A stretch of 64,000 nucleotides of DNA, from positions 496,001 through 560,000 of the forward strand of contig CAZHRK010000001.1 of assembly GCA_964534555.1 (NCBI GenBank), read 5' to 3'. The notes below the pieces were generated by a model. The model worked only from the letters and a program-made list of their open reading frames with translations. It was not told the DNA's origin and ran no database searches. This DNA is from CAZHRK01 sp964534555 (GTDB taxonomy: Bacteria; Babelota; Babeliae; Babelales; RVW-14). Below, one piece after another: positions 51,116-60,682 of this stretch (within the stretch, counting starts at the first letter, position 1; the number at the start of each line of letters is the position of its first letter). A program made the translations under genes and the position numbers.

Positions 51116-53680
51116 ATGAGCAATAGTACGATTAAAATTACTGGAGCTAAGGAACACAACCTTAAAAATATCAGCCTTGAGATTCCAAAAGAAAAGCTTG
51201 TGGTTATCACAGGGCCTTCTGGGTCTGGTAAAAGCTCCCTTGCTCTTGATACCCTCTATGCAGAGGGGCAGCGCCGTTATGTGGAATCACTATCATCATA
51301 TGCGCGTCAATTCCTCGGAATTTCTAAGCGCCCTGATGTTGAAAGAATTGAGGGTTTGTGCCCAGCAATTGCTATCGACCAAAAAACTGTTGGATACAAT
51401 CCCCGCTCGACCGTTGGCACTATTACAGAGATTTATGATTATCTACGTGTGCTTTTTGCTCGAGCTGGTCAGCCACACTGTCCAAGTTGTAATAACCCTA
51501 TAGCAGCACATTCTCCTGAAAGAATCACTCATACATTACGTGAAAAATTTGAAGGCACAACCGTTACTGTTGCCGCACCTATTGCGATAGAAAAAAAGGG
51601 CGAGTTTAAGAATGAGCTCAGCCGTTTATTTGAAAAAGGTTTTTATCGATTTGTTATCAATAAAACAGAATATCGTTTTAAAGATGTTGCTGAAATCGAC
51701 CAGGTTAAACTTAATAAAAACTTCAAGCACTCTATTAGCGTTATTATTGATAAAATAACTATTTCTACTGATGAACTTGTTCGTCTTCAGGAAGCTGTTG
51801 AAAAAGCTTTTGGCATAAATAATGGCCTATGTAGTGTTATTGATGCTGACGGTAAAGAACACTTTTACTCATCTAAGCGCATCTGCCTTGAGTGTGTACG
51901 CTCGTTTCCAGAGCTTGAGCCACGCTTTTTCTCGTTTAACTCTCCTCTTGGGGCGTGTCCAGGGTGTCATGGGTTAGGATTTACCTATAACCCGTGGGAG
52001 CAAAATTCATCAAGTTCATTTGGCGATGAAGATTCGGGGCCGTCTTTTTATCTGCGCTCAAATGAGCGTGAAAGAGTGTGCAGCGAGTGTAGTGGGCGCA
52101 GGCTCAAAGATGAAGCGCTAGCGGTAAAGATTGAGGGTAAAAATATTTATGATTTTTGCTCTATGCCAATTTCGCGCTTGCTTACTTTTTCTGCAGAGCT
52201 CAGATTGCCTAAAGACCTTGAAGAAATCGCAGCGCCACTCTTGCGTGAAGTTATTGCGCGCTTAGGCTTTCTTAATAATGTTGGCCTTGGGTATTTAACG
52301 CTTGCACGTTCTGCTCGTACTCTTTCTGGCGGAGAAGGGCAGCGCATACGCTTGGCTACGCAGATCGGGTCAGCGTTAAGCGGTGTTTTATATATTCTTG
52401 ATGAGCCAAGTATTGGCCTTCACCAGCGAGATAACGATCGTCTCATCACTACACTTAAGACGCTGCGTGATCTTGGTAACTCAGTCGTAGTCGTTGAGCA
52501 CGATATGGATACCATCCGGGCCGCTGACTACCTGATTGATATGGGTCCTGCTGCGGGTATTTTGGGTGGTGAGGTAACTGCTGCTGGGACACCAAGCGAG
52601 GTTGCAAAAAATCCTAAATCACTGACCGGGTCATTTTTGTCTGGCAAGCGCGGTATTACTGTACCTACAACACGACGCACGCCTACTGGATTTATTTCTA
52701 TTAAGGGCGCTCGCGCGAATAATCTGCGTAATATCGATGTGCAGTTTCCGCTTGGCGTTTTTAGCGCTGTTTCTGGAGTTTCAGGCTCTGGTAAGAGCAG
52801 TTTAGTTATGCAGACACTTGCACCAGCTCTTGTTCAGTATTTTCATACTGGATACCTCATAGGTTCAAATTTTGAGGAGCTTGAGGGTATTGAGCAGCTG
52901 AATAATGTGGTTATGGTTGATCAAAGCCCAATAGGGCGCACCCCCCGCTCAAATCCAGCTACATATCTTGGCATTTTTAATGATATCCGTGAGCTTTATG
53001 CATCTTTGCCAGAAAGTAATTTACGCGGTTATAAAGTAGGTCGATTTAGCTTTAACGTTGCTGATGGTAGATGTTTTGAGTGTAGCGGAGAGGGGACAAT
53101 TACCGTCTCGATGCACTTCCTTGAGGATGTCCAGGTTGTCTGTAAGTCATGTAATGGCCTTCGTTACAACCAGCAAACACTTGAGATCAAATTTAAAGAT
53201 AAATCTATCGCAGATATTCTTAATATGTCTGTCTTGGAAGCGCAGGAGTTTTTTGGGACTTTCCCACGCATTAAAAAGCGCTTAGACCTGCTTTGTGAAG
53301 TTGGTCTTGACTATATCAAGCTTGGTCAGTCCTCAACAACATTCTCAGGCGGTGAGGCGCAGCGTATTAAGCTTGTTAATGAGCTTGCAAAGCGTGACCG
53401 CAAAACAATGTATATCCTTGATGAGCCGACAACAGGTCTTCATTCTGCTGACGTTGAAAAGCTTCTTCTGGTCCTTGATAAGCTTGTAGAACGAGGGAAC
53501 TCTGTACTTGTTATTGAGCATAACCTTGATGTTCTCAAGTGCGTTGACTATATGATTGATATTGGCCCTGATGGAGGGGAAGCTGGCGGCTCGGTGGTAG
53601 CGTATGGCACCCCTGAAGATATTTCAGCTTGTAAGAAAAGTCTGACCGGCGGCTATCTGAAAAAGGAGCTTTCCCGCTAG
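51116..53680 (+). CDS. uvrA: excinuclease ABC subunit A, shortened
   Basis: UvrA is the damage-recognition ATPase of nucleotide excision repair. Both ATPase halves are present: first Walker A GPSGSGKSS (33-41), signature LSGGEGQRIRLA, and ILDEPSIGLH; then second GVSGSGKSSL, FSGGEAQRIKL and ILDEPTTGLH. Zinc-module cysteines are seen (CPSC, CLEC/CPGC, CSEC and CFEC/CKSC). The product is 854 residues versus about 940 in E. coli; the shortfall is mostly between CPGCHGLGF and ERVCSECSGRRL, where roughly 85 residues are missing. That part belongs to the first signature-domain region. The UvrB-binding insertion seems retained. ATG 51116 has a weak ribosome site. Confidence 0.95.
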   Translation: MSNSTIKITGAKEHNLKNISLEIPKEKLVVITGPSGSGKSSLALDTLYAEGQRRYVESLSSYARQFLGISKRPDVERIEGLCPAIAIDQKTVGYNPRSTVGTITEIYDYLRVLFARAGQPHCPSCNNPIAAHSPERITHTLREKFEGTTVTVAAPIAIEKKGEFKNELSRLFEKGFYRFVINKTEYRFKDVAEIDQVKLNKNFKHSISVIIDKITISTDELVRLQEAVEKAFGINNGLCSVIDADGKEHFYSSKRICLECVRSFPELEPRFFSFNSPLGACPGCHGLGFTYNPWEQNSSSSFGDEDSGPSFYLRSNERERVCSECSGRRLKDEALAVKIEGKNIYDFCSMPISRLLTFSAELRLPKDLEEIAAPLLREVIARLGFLNNVGLGYLTLARSARTLSGGEGQRIRLATQIGSALSGVLYILDEPSIGLHQRDNDRLITTLKTLRDLGNSVVVVEHDMDTIRAADYLIDMGPAAGILGGEVTAAGTPSEVAKNPKSLTGSFLSGKRGITVPTTRRTPTGFISIKGARANNLRNIDVQFPLGVFSAVSGVSGSGKSSLVMQTLAPALVQYFHTGYLIGSNFEELEGIEQLNNVVMVDQSPIGRTPRSNPATYLGIFNDIRELYASLPESNLRGYKVGRFSFNVADGRCFECSGEGTITVSMHFLEDVQVVCKSCNGLRYNQQTLEIKFKDKSIADILNMSVLEAQEFFGTFPRIKKRLDLLCEVGLDYIKLGQSSTTFSGGEAQRIKLVNELAKRDRKTMYILDEPTTGLHSADVEKLLLVLDKLVERGNSVLVIEHNLDVLKCVDYMIDIGPDGGEAGGSVVAYGTPEDISACKKSLTGGYLKKELSR

Positions 53681-53693
53681 AAGGCCTAGCCAC

Positions 53694-53721
53694 TTGCGAT
53701 TGCCCCTGGGATTGGTATAAT
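53694..53721 (+). promoter_or_regulatory. sigma70-type promoter of the four-gene exported operon
   Basis: TTGCGA (53694-53699) and a perfect TATAAT (53716-53721) with 16-base spacing lie in the gap after uvrA. Transcription would start near 53728. It is the best consensus match seen in the window. Confidence 0.7.
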
Positions 53722-53781
53722 CAAACCCTTAATTTAATAGGCTTTTTGCGAGTTTTCGCTACTTTTAGAGGGTTTGCTAGG

Positions 53782-55167
53782 ATGGTACCAGTTACAGCAC
53801 TTTTTCTATTTCTTATTGGTTGTTCCTCAGCGCTTCATGCTCTTTCATCTCGTTATGGTCACGATCTTTCTTACGTTGTGCGTGATAATCCTAGGCTTGA
53901 TCATGTAGAGTCACTCGGCCATGAAATGAAGATGGTTACTAATCTAGGCAATGATATTGATCTAACAAAAAAGAAACTTGCAGAGCTGCGCGAGATTAGA
54001 AATCGTATGGCGCAGTTTTTTGCGTCTATTATCATTCAGCCACAAGTTGCTGCTGATGGAGCTGCCCTTACTCCAGATCAAGAGGCTGTAAATAGTTTTT
54101 TAACTCGTTTCGCGCCCTTGAGTCAGGCAGTTCAAAATAACGAAGCATTTACTAAAGAGCATCAGGCAATTATTGAAGAGCTTGCTTATCATGCCCGCCA
54201 AATGCCTGAGGCTACGCGAAGAGATTATGATGCGATTATTGAGGCTGCAACGCAGTACGATGAAGCAAAACAAGGCGAAGTAACTCATCGCAAAGTTTTA
54301 CAAATGAGACAAGATCTTTATACATCACTCCTTGCAGACATGGGCAAGCAAGATCCTCTTGGAAAAGCAATAGCAAATGGTATTGCAGGAACAAATAGAG
54401 ACATGTTTGGTGCCGATGTAATTGATTCACCAATGAAGGGATTGCAGCTTGGTATTATCTATCGTGCTGCACAAGCATGTGGATCAGTTGTTGGAGACCG
54501 ATCAGCGCAGGCTGCTAAGCATTTCTTGGGTGGATTTCTTGATAATATTTTTGATACAGTGAGCCACTCTGTTGGGTTTGTTAATAACCTTATTTTTCAT
54601 AAGGGTGTTTCTCCGTTTACTGTCCGTGAAGTGTCAGGAATGCAAGACACGGTTAATCGTACGATGGTTAACTTAAGTGAGCTTGTGCGTGATGGCCTTA
54701 AAGATAGCATGCGTAGTGCGGTTTCAATGCTTCGTGTTGAAGATCAAGCTGAAGACAAGACCACTGTAACAGGATGGAGCTTGCTTATTGGTGGGTATAT
54801 CAGAATGTTTAAGCGCTGCAGTGATTTTATTGATGCCCACATCGCCTACTATAAACCTGACAGCCTTGAGTATTTTTATGCCAGCGAGATAAGAAATCGT
54901 GTAAATGAATTGATTCTTATTCTTAAACAAAGCAAATCTGTTAAAGATCTTGATGCAACGATTGATTCAAATAAATCATTACTTGTAGCGTATAAGCAAA
55001 ACTTTGCATCATATTTTGAGCTTCTTAAGCAAGTTGCGCAGCAAACTGCAACTGATGTCGCAGTTGCAAGGCCGCAAGCTCAAATGCGAGATGGAATGTA
55101 TGGATACAGCGGTGCACGAGCACGTGATGAGGATGATGATTATCCGCTCAGAACTCGTGGTGGCTAA
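53782..55167 (+). CDS. putative lipoprotein, helical, first gene of exported operon
   Basis: 461 residues from ATG 53782, with AGAGGG upstream. LFLFLIGCSS is a lipobox (Cys14), so this is probably a lipoprotein, although the N-terminal region lacks positive charge; an alternative TTG start at 53746 would add Arg residues (MRVFATFRGFAR). The mature protein is almost all helical, with long amphipathic stretches (KKKLAELREIRNRMAQFF) and a Asp/Arg/Gly tail. Not recognised. It begins a run of four exported genes spaced by 2-8 bases or overlapping. Confidence 0.6.
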   Translation: MVPVTALFLFLIGCSSALHALSSRYGHDLSYVVRDNPRLDHVESLGHEMKMVTNLGNDIDLTKKKLAELREIRNRMAQFFASIIIQPQVAADGAALTPDQEAVNSFLTRFAPLSQAVQNNEAFTKEHQAIIEELAYHARQMPEATRRDYDAIIEAATQYDEAKQGEVTHRKVLQMRQDLYTSLLADMGKQDPLGKAIANGIAGTNRDMFGADVIDSPMKGLQLGIIYRAAQACGSVVGDRSAQAAKHFLGGFLDNIFDTVSHSVGFVNNLIFHKGVSPFTVREVSGMQDTVNRTMVNLSELVRDGLKDSMRSAVSMLRVEDQAEDKTTVTGWSLLIGGYIRMFKRCSDFIDAHIAYYKPDSLEYFYASEIRNRVNELILILKQSKSVKDLDATIDSNKSLLVAYKQNFASYFELLKQVAQQTATDVAVARPQAQMRDGMYGYSGARARDEDDDYPLRTRGG

Positions 55168-55169
55168 TA

Positions 55170-56036
55170 ATGAAAAAGCAATTGCTTATTCTTATCTTTA
55201 GTTCTATAGCATTTTTTGGGCATTGCGCTGATCAGCAAGGTTTTGTTACAAGCCCGTATGAGCTCTTTGCACTGCGCGCTAAATACTGGGATCACCAGTT
55301 TACAACCTATTCAAAGCGTAAGTTTCTTACTGCTTTATCTGGTGTTACAGCAGCAGGGATTGCGGGGTATGGTGCATACTATTACACAAAAAAACAACCA
55401 GCTGATTCTCTTCCGCTCCAAGGCAAAGAGCTTCCAACAAAAGAGCAAATAAATGCAGTCTTGGTAAACAATTACCTTGAGGAGCGAACACTTTCATCTC
55501 AGCTTAAACAGCAGTTTTTGCAGGGTGCGATCGTTACGTTCACCACTTCTATGGTGGCTGCCGGTGGTATGCTTGTTCTGAAGCAAGCTAGCGATGCATA
55601 TCAGCAGATGAATGCATGGTTAGGGCTTGCTCCATTTGCACAGTTTAAAAAATTAGTGGGTCAAGCAAGCAGGATTATTCAAGATCACTCACGACATATT
55701 AATTGGCTTGCTCAGCAAGACGCACCTAATGATCAGATTTTTCCACTTATTCAAAATCTTCTTAAGGCAGATCAAGATCTTTTGGCCCGTAATTTTATTG
55801 AATGTACTGCTTATGTAATGCGCTATACAGCGTACTATAATCCACAGCTTCTAAAAAATTACGAGCACTATCAAGTGCAATGCTGCGAGCTTGTTTCAAA
55901 AATAATGGCGGTAACGCCGCACGATTTACTTAATCACGCGCAGCACAATGGGTATGCGCTTCTTCTTGGTTCAATCGGTTTGCAACTTGATCAACTTGGG
56001 GCGCAATTTGCTGCAGATCTTAAGCTTGATGAATAG
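55170..56036 (+). CDS. exported protein with hydrophobic segments, unknown
   Basis: 288 residues. Signal peptide (LLILIFSSIAFFGHCA). Two further hydrophobic stretches (SGVTAAGIAGYGAYYY near 55 and GAIVTFTTSMVAAGGMLVL near 120) could span the membrane, with mostly helical sequence between and after. No family recognised. Its ATG lies two bases after the previous stop and has only a weak ribosome site (translational coupling likely). It may anchor the complex formed by its operon partners, but that is a guess. Confidence 0.55.
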   Translation: MKKQLLILIFSSIAFFGHCADQQGFVTSPYELFALRAKYWDHQFTTYSKRKFLTALSGVTAAGIAGYGAYYYTKKQPADSLPLQGKELPTKEQINAVLVNNYLEERTLSSQLKQQFLQGAIVTFTTSMVAAGGMLVLKQASDAYQQMNAWLGLAPFAQFKKLVGQASRIIQDHSRHINWLAQQDAPNDQIFPLIQNLLKADQDLLARNFIECTAYVMRYTAYYNPQLLKNYEHYQVQCCELVSKIMAVTPHDLLNHAQHNGYALLLGSIGLQLDQLGAQFAADLKLDE

Positions 56037-56044
56037 GTAGCAGC

Positions 56045-56929
56045 ATGAAGCTTATTGTAATTATAGCCTGTGTTTTTTGTAATGTTTTTGGTGCGATTGA
56101 AGCACCATTTACTCAGCCAACTGATTTAGACGAGCTCCTTGCTGCCTTTGGTCAGCATGAAGAGGCTGGTCAGCTGTTTGAAAATGATGATTTTGACCAA
56201 GAGCTTCCTGGTTTTGAAGAAGAGGGTTTTAACACACAAGCGCTTCTGGATTTTCAGAAAAATAGTCAGGCTGTTGATTCTAAATTAGCCTGTGATTTTC
56301 AAGACTACATGCAGAAATATTACCCTAAGGCGTTTGTTATAAGCCTTGAATACTTGCTTTCAATTCGCCTTGATAATCTTGCCGAGGCATTAGGGCAGAT
56401 TAATACTACGTTTACCCAGCGTCCTTGGTTTTACTATGTTGATGATCCTAAAAAATTTAAGCTAACGCGCTTTTGGGAATCAATTGTTGATCAGCTTGCA
56501 ATTATTCATGAATTCTTTGTTCGAGCTCGTGTTGATGTCGCAGCCGGTAAAATTGTACTTCCCTATAATGATTTTTTTCCTAAAGCCTTTTCATCAGTTC
56601 GTTACACAGAAGTTTCGCGTTGTCCGTTTGTGATAGATTATCTTCTGGAGCAAGGAAGCACCGAAGCGCAAGACTTTTTTGCCCTTTGTTTTGACTATGA
56701 GCTTAAGCTTTTCAACGAAGGCATTCTGATTAAAAACATAAAACAAGCGCAGCGCTATATGAGCGAGCTTGAGTACCTCGAGGAAAACCTCCGCTCAACG
56801 CGCCACGCTCAGAAGTATGATGAAGCGTTAAAGACAGCAAAGCAGCTGCTTGAGCTCTTACGTGCAGAGGTTGGTCCAACCAATGATCAGCTTGATTCGT
56901 ATAGGGAGCGTAATCATGGTGCTTTCTAG
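56045..56929 (+). CDS. secreted acidic helical protein, unknown
   Basis: 294 residues. Signal peptide (LIVIIACVFCNVFG). The N-terminal part is acidic (DFDQELPGFEEEGF); the rest is helical with many aromatic residues (RPWFYYVDDPKKF, FVRARVDV). No recognised family. It overlaps the next gene's start by 14 bases, so expression is coupled to it. Confidence 0.55.
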   Translation: MKLIVIIACVFCNVFGAIEAPFTQPTDLDELLAAFGQHEEAGQLFENDDFDQELPGFEEEGFNTQALLDFQKNSQAVDSKLACDFQDYMQKYYPKAFVISLEYLLSIRLDNLAEALGQINTTFTQRPWFYYVDDPKKFKLTRFWESIVDQLAIIHEFFVRARVDVAAGKIVLPYNDFFPKAFSSVRYTEVSRCPFVIDYLLEQGSTEAQDFFALCFDYELKLFNEGILIKNIKQAQRYMSELEYLEENLRSTRHAQKYDEALKTAKQLLELLRAEVGPTNDQLDSYRERNHGAF

Positions 56930-59927
56930 GCTGCTGGCGATTCTATGTATACTTGCATCAACGTTTCTCAACAGTCATGCCTTTTCTGAGCATGATGAAG
57001 ATGCTTTTTTAGAGAGCTTTTTTCGCCATTATGAGTGCTCTCCAGAGGGGCGCTATACTCACGAATACCACTCATTTTTGCTTGATTGGACATCAAAAAG
57101 CTTTGATGAACTAGAACAGCGCTTGCTTGCAAGTGGACTGTCACTTGATGGCCGTATGGTTATCATGGGGTATGAAGAAAGTGCTGTGCATCGTTACTAT
57201 ACTGATTATTCAAAGTCTACTATTGATGATGAGGCAGCGCGCCAAAACAGGTCAGGATGGTCGCAAAAACTCCATAATCGTTTTGGATTTATGTCTGGTT
57301 TTTTATTTAAAAACCTTAATGACACAGATGATCTTTTCCATCATATAGACGCAAATTTAATACCTATTTTTGATGACCGTGCTGAGGTTTTTCAAAAGCA
57401 TGCATTTGGTGGGGCGCTCCCATTAATGCGAGTGGGTAACTCAATGGTAGATGAGTTTATTAAAAAGGGTGATGATAAAAAGGTTTTTGCTCTTTTGGAA
57501 CGCTTTTGGACAGCGCTCTACGATAATAATTTTACCGTAGGCAATACCCAGTTTGCAGGGACGCAGGATATCCTTTTTTCTATTCAGTACATGAAGCATC
57601 TGATGCGCTCAAAGCTCCCGCTTAAGCAATTTTATACGGGGCCAGATATCACGTATCCTATCGAGATTTCATGCAAACAAGATAAAACAGCAACTGTCCA
57701 CGCGCAGCACTTTGTAAAGAAGTTTACGCGCAAATTACAGCCTATTAATGATCAGCCAACTGTTTATGTCTTTTGTAGCTTTGTAGATGGTGTTGGTAAA
57801 AGCACTATGCTCGGTAATGTGAAAAATTGGATTTCCCATGGCGATAACGTTAATCAATACGGCCATGTTGACAACTCTTCATCACAGTTTGCCGAGATAT
57901 TCAAATTTGCCGATAAAACATTTATTGCCGATCTTCCTGCGCAGGTGAGTCACTTCACATACAAGCCTGATGGCTACGTTTTTGTTGATATGCAGGCACA
58001 AGATTCGCCACATGATTTAAAGAGGGTTGAGCAGTTTGTACGTGAAAATAAATTGCAATTAATTGAGGCATTTACTGCTCGTAAGCAAGCATGTGCTTCT
58101 CTTGATAATACAGCTCAACACCCGCTCGATGCGTTTATTGCAAATTTAAGGCTTCTAAAAAAAGAACATACGACAGACTGGGTTGGTTTTGAGTTTGAAG
58201 GAAAGCCGTACTTATTTAAAAATGTTAAAAACTTAGAATTTCGCTCTTACCAACCGATAGCAACGGTTCGATCAGAGGGCCTGAAAAATATTGATGCAGA
58301 GCAAATGATTTTTTCCCTGGGCGTGCGTATGCCTCTGACGTTTGATATTTTTATGGATGACCTTACAAAAAGGCTTCATGAGCAGGGTATTAAGCATGTG
58401 GTATTTGTTGATTTTATTAGCATGTATCCGCGCTCGTCTCGTGAAAACATCAGAATCAATTATGTACTTCAGCAACTTGCGTTACTTGATCAGTCATTTG
58501 ATATTCAGCATAGTTGGTACCGAGATTTTGTTGCTGGAGGCGGTGAGCTGCTTTATCTTTTAAAAAATAATGAAACTAGATCTCCTATGATGAGCAGCCT
58601 AAAAGCTGAAGGGCTTCTGCGTCTTATTCTATTTAAACGCTTGATTAGTCAGCATAACACTTCGCTGGCAGGGATCCCCCTGACTCAGCTTACGCATGAG
58701 CTAAAAAATGAGTGGATGCGCCTTGTTAATAAGCAAAAAGTTGATGCGTTGGTGCATGATAAAGTAGCAACCCAAATGAAGTCACTTGAAAGCCAGTATG
58801 GGCTATCAAAATCATATATTAACGTTCAGTGCGCGTCGCTTACGGATGTTGTTAGGTTTTCTAGCTATTTAAGCGACTACATGGAAACCGCATGCGGCGA
58901 CGAATTTATGAAGTTACTGTGGGCACCTACCGGAGCACCAAACCATACGTATACGGAAACGGTTGATGGCAAAAAGGTTAACCTTGCGGTTACTGATGCA
59001 GGTCAGATTGTGTATAACCGTACGAGCCTTGATCTTGAGTCAAAAAATCAGTCATCGCTTGAGCAGCTTATCAGGCCTGCTCGTGCATGCTGGGGTTATA
59101 CAATCAAGAGCATGCTTCTTATGGGGCAGTCAGAGCTTGCTGAGCATAGTCTCAGAGTGGTACCTAATCAGCTGCTCATGGTACCATATTCTGTTGTTTC
59201 AAAAGATGGTCTGGCTTATGGAACTCAGCTGTTCTCAAAACCCTCAAAAAAGAAGGTACCAGGTTATTTTTATGACCAAATTTCATGCTTAGAAATCCAA
59301 TCAATTCAGCCAGAAACCTTTACGCACCTTGGTGGTGATGATGGGTTAATGGTAAGGCTATCATGCGATGTTGCTTCATCAGCACGAGGAATGCTTGGTT
59401 ATGGTGTTACAGACTCTACAAGTAGTGATGATTCGTATGATTTGCTCACAACAGGGTGGATTTTAAAGAAGCATCATGCAAGGGTTGGGAATTTACAGGT
59501 AATGACGACATCTCAGCTTTGGGAAGCGCTTGAAAATGATCCTTGGTGGAAGCATGATAAGAGTCAGAAGCTTTCACAAGCACGCAAAAATGGCTCTTTT
59601 GATAATTTTAAAAAGCAGTTAGAGCGCATTAATACTGTTGATCCAGCGAAAAACTTTTTACCGATTACAAAGGTCTATCTTGGTGATGAGCGTTATGTGC
59701 CGATAGCACGAGAAGTTGTAAGGCTTTTGGCAACGCTTGATTTGATGGTTAAAGAGCCAAATGCACATGTTGCAATTAGGGAAGATGAACCAGATGACTA
59801 TATCGCAGCACTCAAGCTTATTGAAAACGTTGTTCTGCCTGAGTACTGCAATATAATTTTTCCATACCCGCTCTTTGACGATTATAGCGCGGTACAGCCC
59901 TTACAGCCTTTTAATAAAAGCTTATAG
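56916..59927 (+). CDS. large exported protein with a kinase-type P-loop
   Basis: 1003 residues from ATG 56916, preceded by GGGAGCG and inside the end of the previous gene. Signal peptide (LLAILCILASTFLNSHA). At 288-297 the chain reads SFVDGVGKST, similar to the P-loop of thymidylate kinases (EGxDGxGKST), with Lys295; a hydrophobic strand ending in Asp (YVFVDM) about 65 residues later would be a Walker B. The remaining 640 residues are mixed alpha/beta and not recognised. A nucleotide-binding protein with a Sec signal is unusual, since ATP is not expected outside the cytoplasm, unless it meets host ATP or is retained. It closes the operon and ends tail-to-tail with the minus-strand gene (6-base overlap). 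Confidence 0.65.
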   Translation: MVLSRLLAILCILASTFLNSHAFSEHDEDAFLESFFRHYECSPEGRYTHEYHSFLLDWTSKSFDELEQRLLASGLSLDGRMVIMGYEESAVHRYYTDYSKSTIDDEAARQNRSGWSQKLHNRFGFMSGFLFKNLNDTDDLFHHIDANLIPIFDDRAEVFQKHAFGGALPLMRVGNSMVDEFIKKGDDKKVFALLERFWTALYDNNFTVGNTQFAGTQDILFSIQYMKHLMRSKLPLKQFYTGPDITYPIEISCKQDKTATVHAQHFVKKFTRKLQPINDQPTVYVFCSFVDGVGKSTMLGNVKNWISHGDNVNQYGHVDNSSSQFAEIFKFADKTFIADLPAQVSHFTYKPDGYVFVDMQAQDSPHDLKRVEQFVRENKLQLIEAFTARKQACASLDNTAQHPLDAFIANLRLLKKEHTTDWVGFEFEGKPYLFKNVKNLEFRSYQPIATVRSEGLKNIDAEQMIFSLGVRMPLTFDIFMDDLTKRLHEQGIKHVVFVDFISMYPRSSRENIRINYVLQQLALLDQSFDIQHSWYRDFVAGGGELLYLLKNNETRSPMMSSLKAEGLLRLILFKRLISQHNTSLAGIPLTQLTHELKNEWMRLVNKQKVDALVHDKVATQMKSLESQYGLSKSYINVQCASLTDVVRFSSYLSDYMETACGDEFMKLLWAPTGAPNHTYTETVDGKKVNLAVTDAGQIVYNRTSLDLESKNQSSLEQLIRPARACWGYTIKSMLLMGQSELAEHSLRVVPNQLLMVPYSVVSKDGLAYGTQLFSKPSKKKVPGYFYDQISCLEIQSIQPETFTHLGGDDGLMVRLSCDVASSARGMLGYGVTDSTSSDDSYDLLTTGWILKKHHARVGNLQVMTTSQLWEALENDPWWKHDKSQKLSQARKNGSFDNFKKQLERINTVDPAKNFLPITKVYLGDERYVPIAREVVRLLATLDLMVKEPNAHVAIREDEPDDYIAALKLIENVVLPEYCNIIFPYPLFDDYSAVQPLQPFNKSL

Positions 59928-60662
59928 TTCTGTCCAGGCCTCAATGCCTCTGTCATGAAAGAAACTTTTTAGTCTATCGCTATAGTTAGGCGCTGTTGAT
60001 GGAAAGAGCACCCCAAAAGATTCTTTTAGCGTTTCGCCCTCTTTATAAAAATATTTGATAAATATGTTCTGTGCTTTGAGCCCAAAAACCATATTATTTT
60101 GATAGCAATACTCATAACCTACAACATCTTCAACCCCATCACTGAATGTAACAAGTTTGATCATAATCAACGGTGTGAAGAAGAGAAGGGTGTGATTTGT
60201 TGTTACGGTTGGAAGGAGGGACTCAAGTTTAGCTACAAACTTTAAGATATTAGGGTTTGCATGCTCTTGTGCTTTCATAACAGCAAAAAAAGCATCATAT
60301 GCGTCTTTGTGAATAGGGTGCGCGTTAAAAATGATTCCACTACGCAGCATTTCATCTTGCTCTTCAGAGCTTTTGTCTGTTATTACACTCGTGATTACAT
60401 CTATTAAATCACCCTTTCTCGCTGTTTCTGTTTCAAAGTACTCTTCAAAACAGAATGGGTCATAGGTAGCGCCTAGGCGAATTGCTACATAGCCTTTGTC
60501 ATCATCATTTAGCGTCATGACGTCAATTGATCTCATGACACTGCCATCTCTATCGCAAGGAACAATTCTTGTGGGTGTATGCGATTGAACGAGTCTTGCG
60601 GCAGCTCCTGCGACAATTCCGATATTTGCTAAAAGTGTTAGTGCAACGATAAATATTTTCAT
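59922..60662 (-). CDS. secreted protein of unknown function
   Basis: 246 residues. Signal peptide (IFIVALTLLANIGIVAGA). The rest mixes beta strands and helices, with IRLGATYDPFCFEEYFETE and a possible domain around FFTPLIMIKLVTF. Not recognised. AGGGAAA lies eight bases before ATG. The gene follows recJ on the same strand after 20 bases, so it might share its transcript. It overlaps the end of the P-loop gene by six bases, a convergent arrangement. Confidence 0.55.
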   Translation of the reverse strand: MKIFIVALTLLANIGIVAGAAARLVQSHTPTRIVPCDRDGSVMRSIDVMTLNDDDKGYVAIRLGATYDPFCFEEYFETETARKGDLIDVITSVITDKSSEEQDEMLRSGIIFNAHPIHKDAYDAFFAVMKAQEHANPNILKFVAKLESLLPTVTTNHTLLFFTPLIMIKLVTFSDGVEDVVGYEYCYQNNMVFGLKAQNIFIKYFYKEGETLKESFGVLFPSTAPNYSDRLKSFFHDRGIEAWTEL

Positions 60663-60682
60663 TATGTATTTCCCTAATAATA

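Noticed and set aside
56916..56929. A frameshift joining the 56045 and 56916 genes
   Set aside because: The overlap is 14 bases and the second gene has its own ribosome site and signal peptide, so they are two coupled genes.
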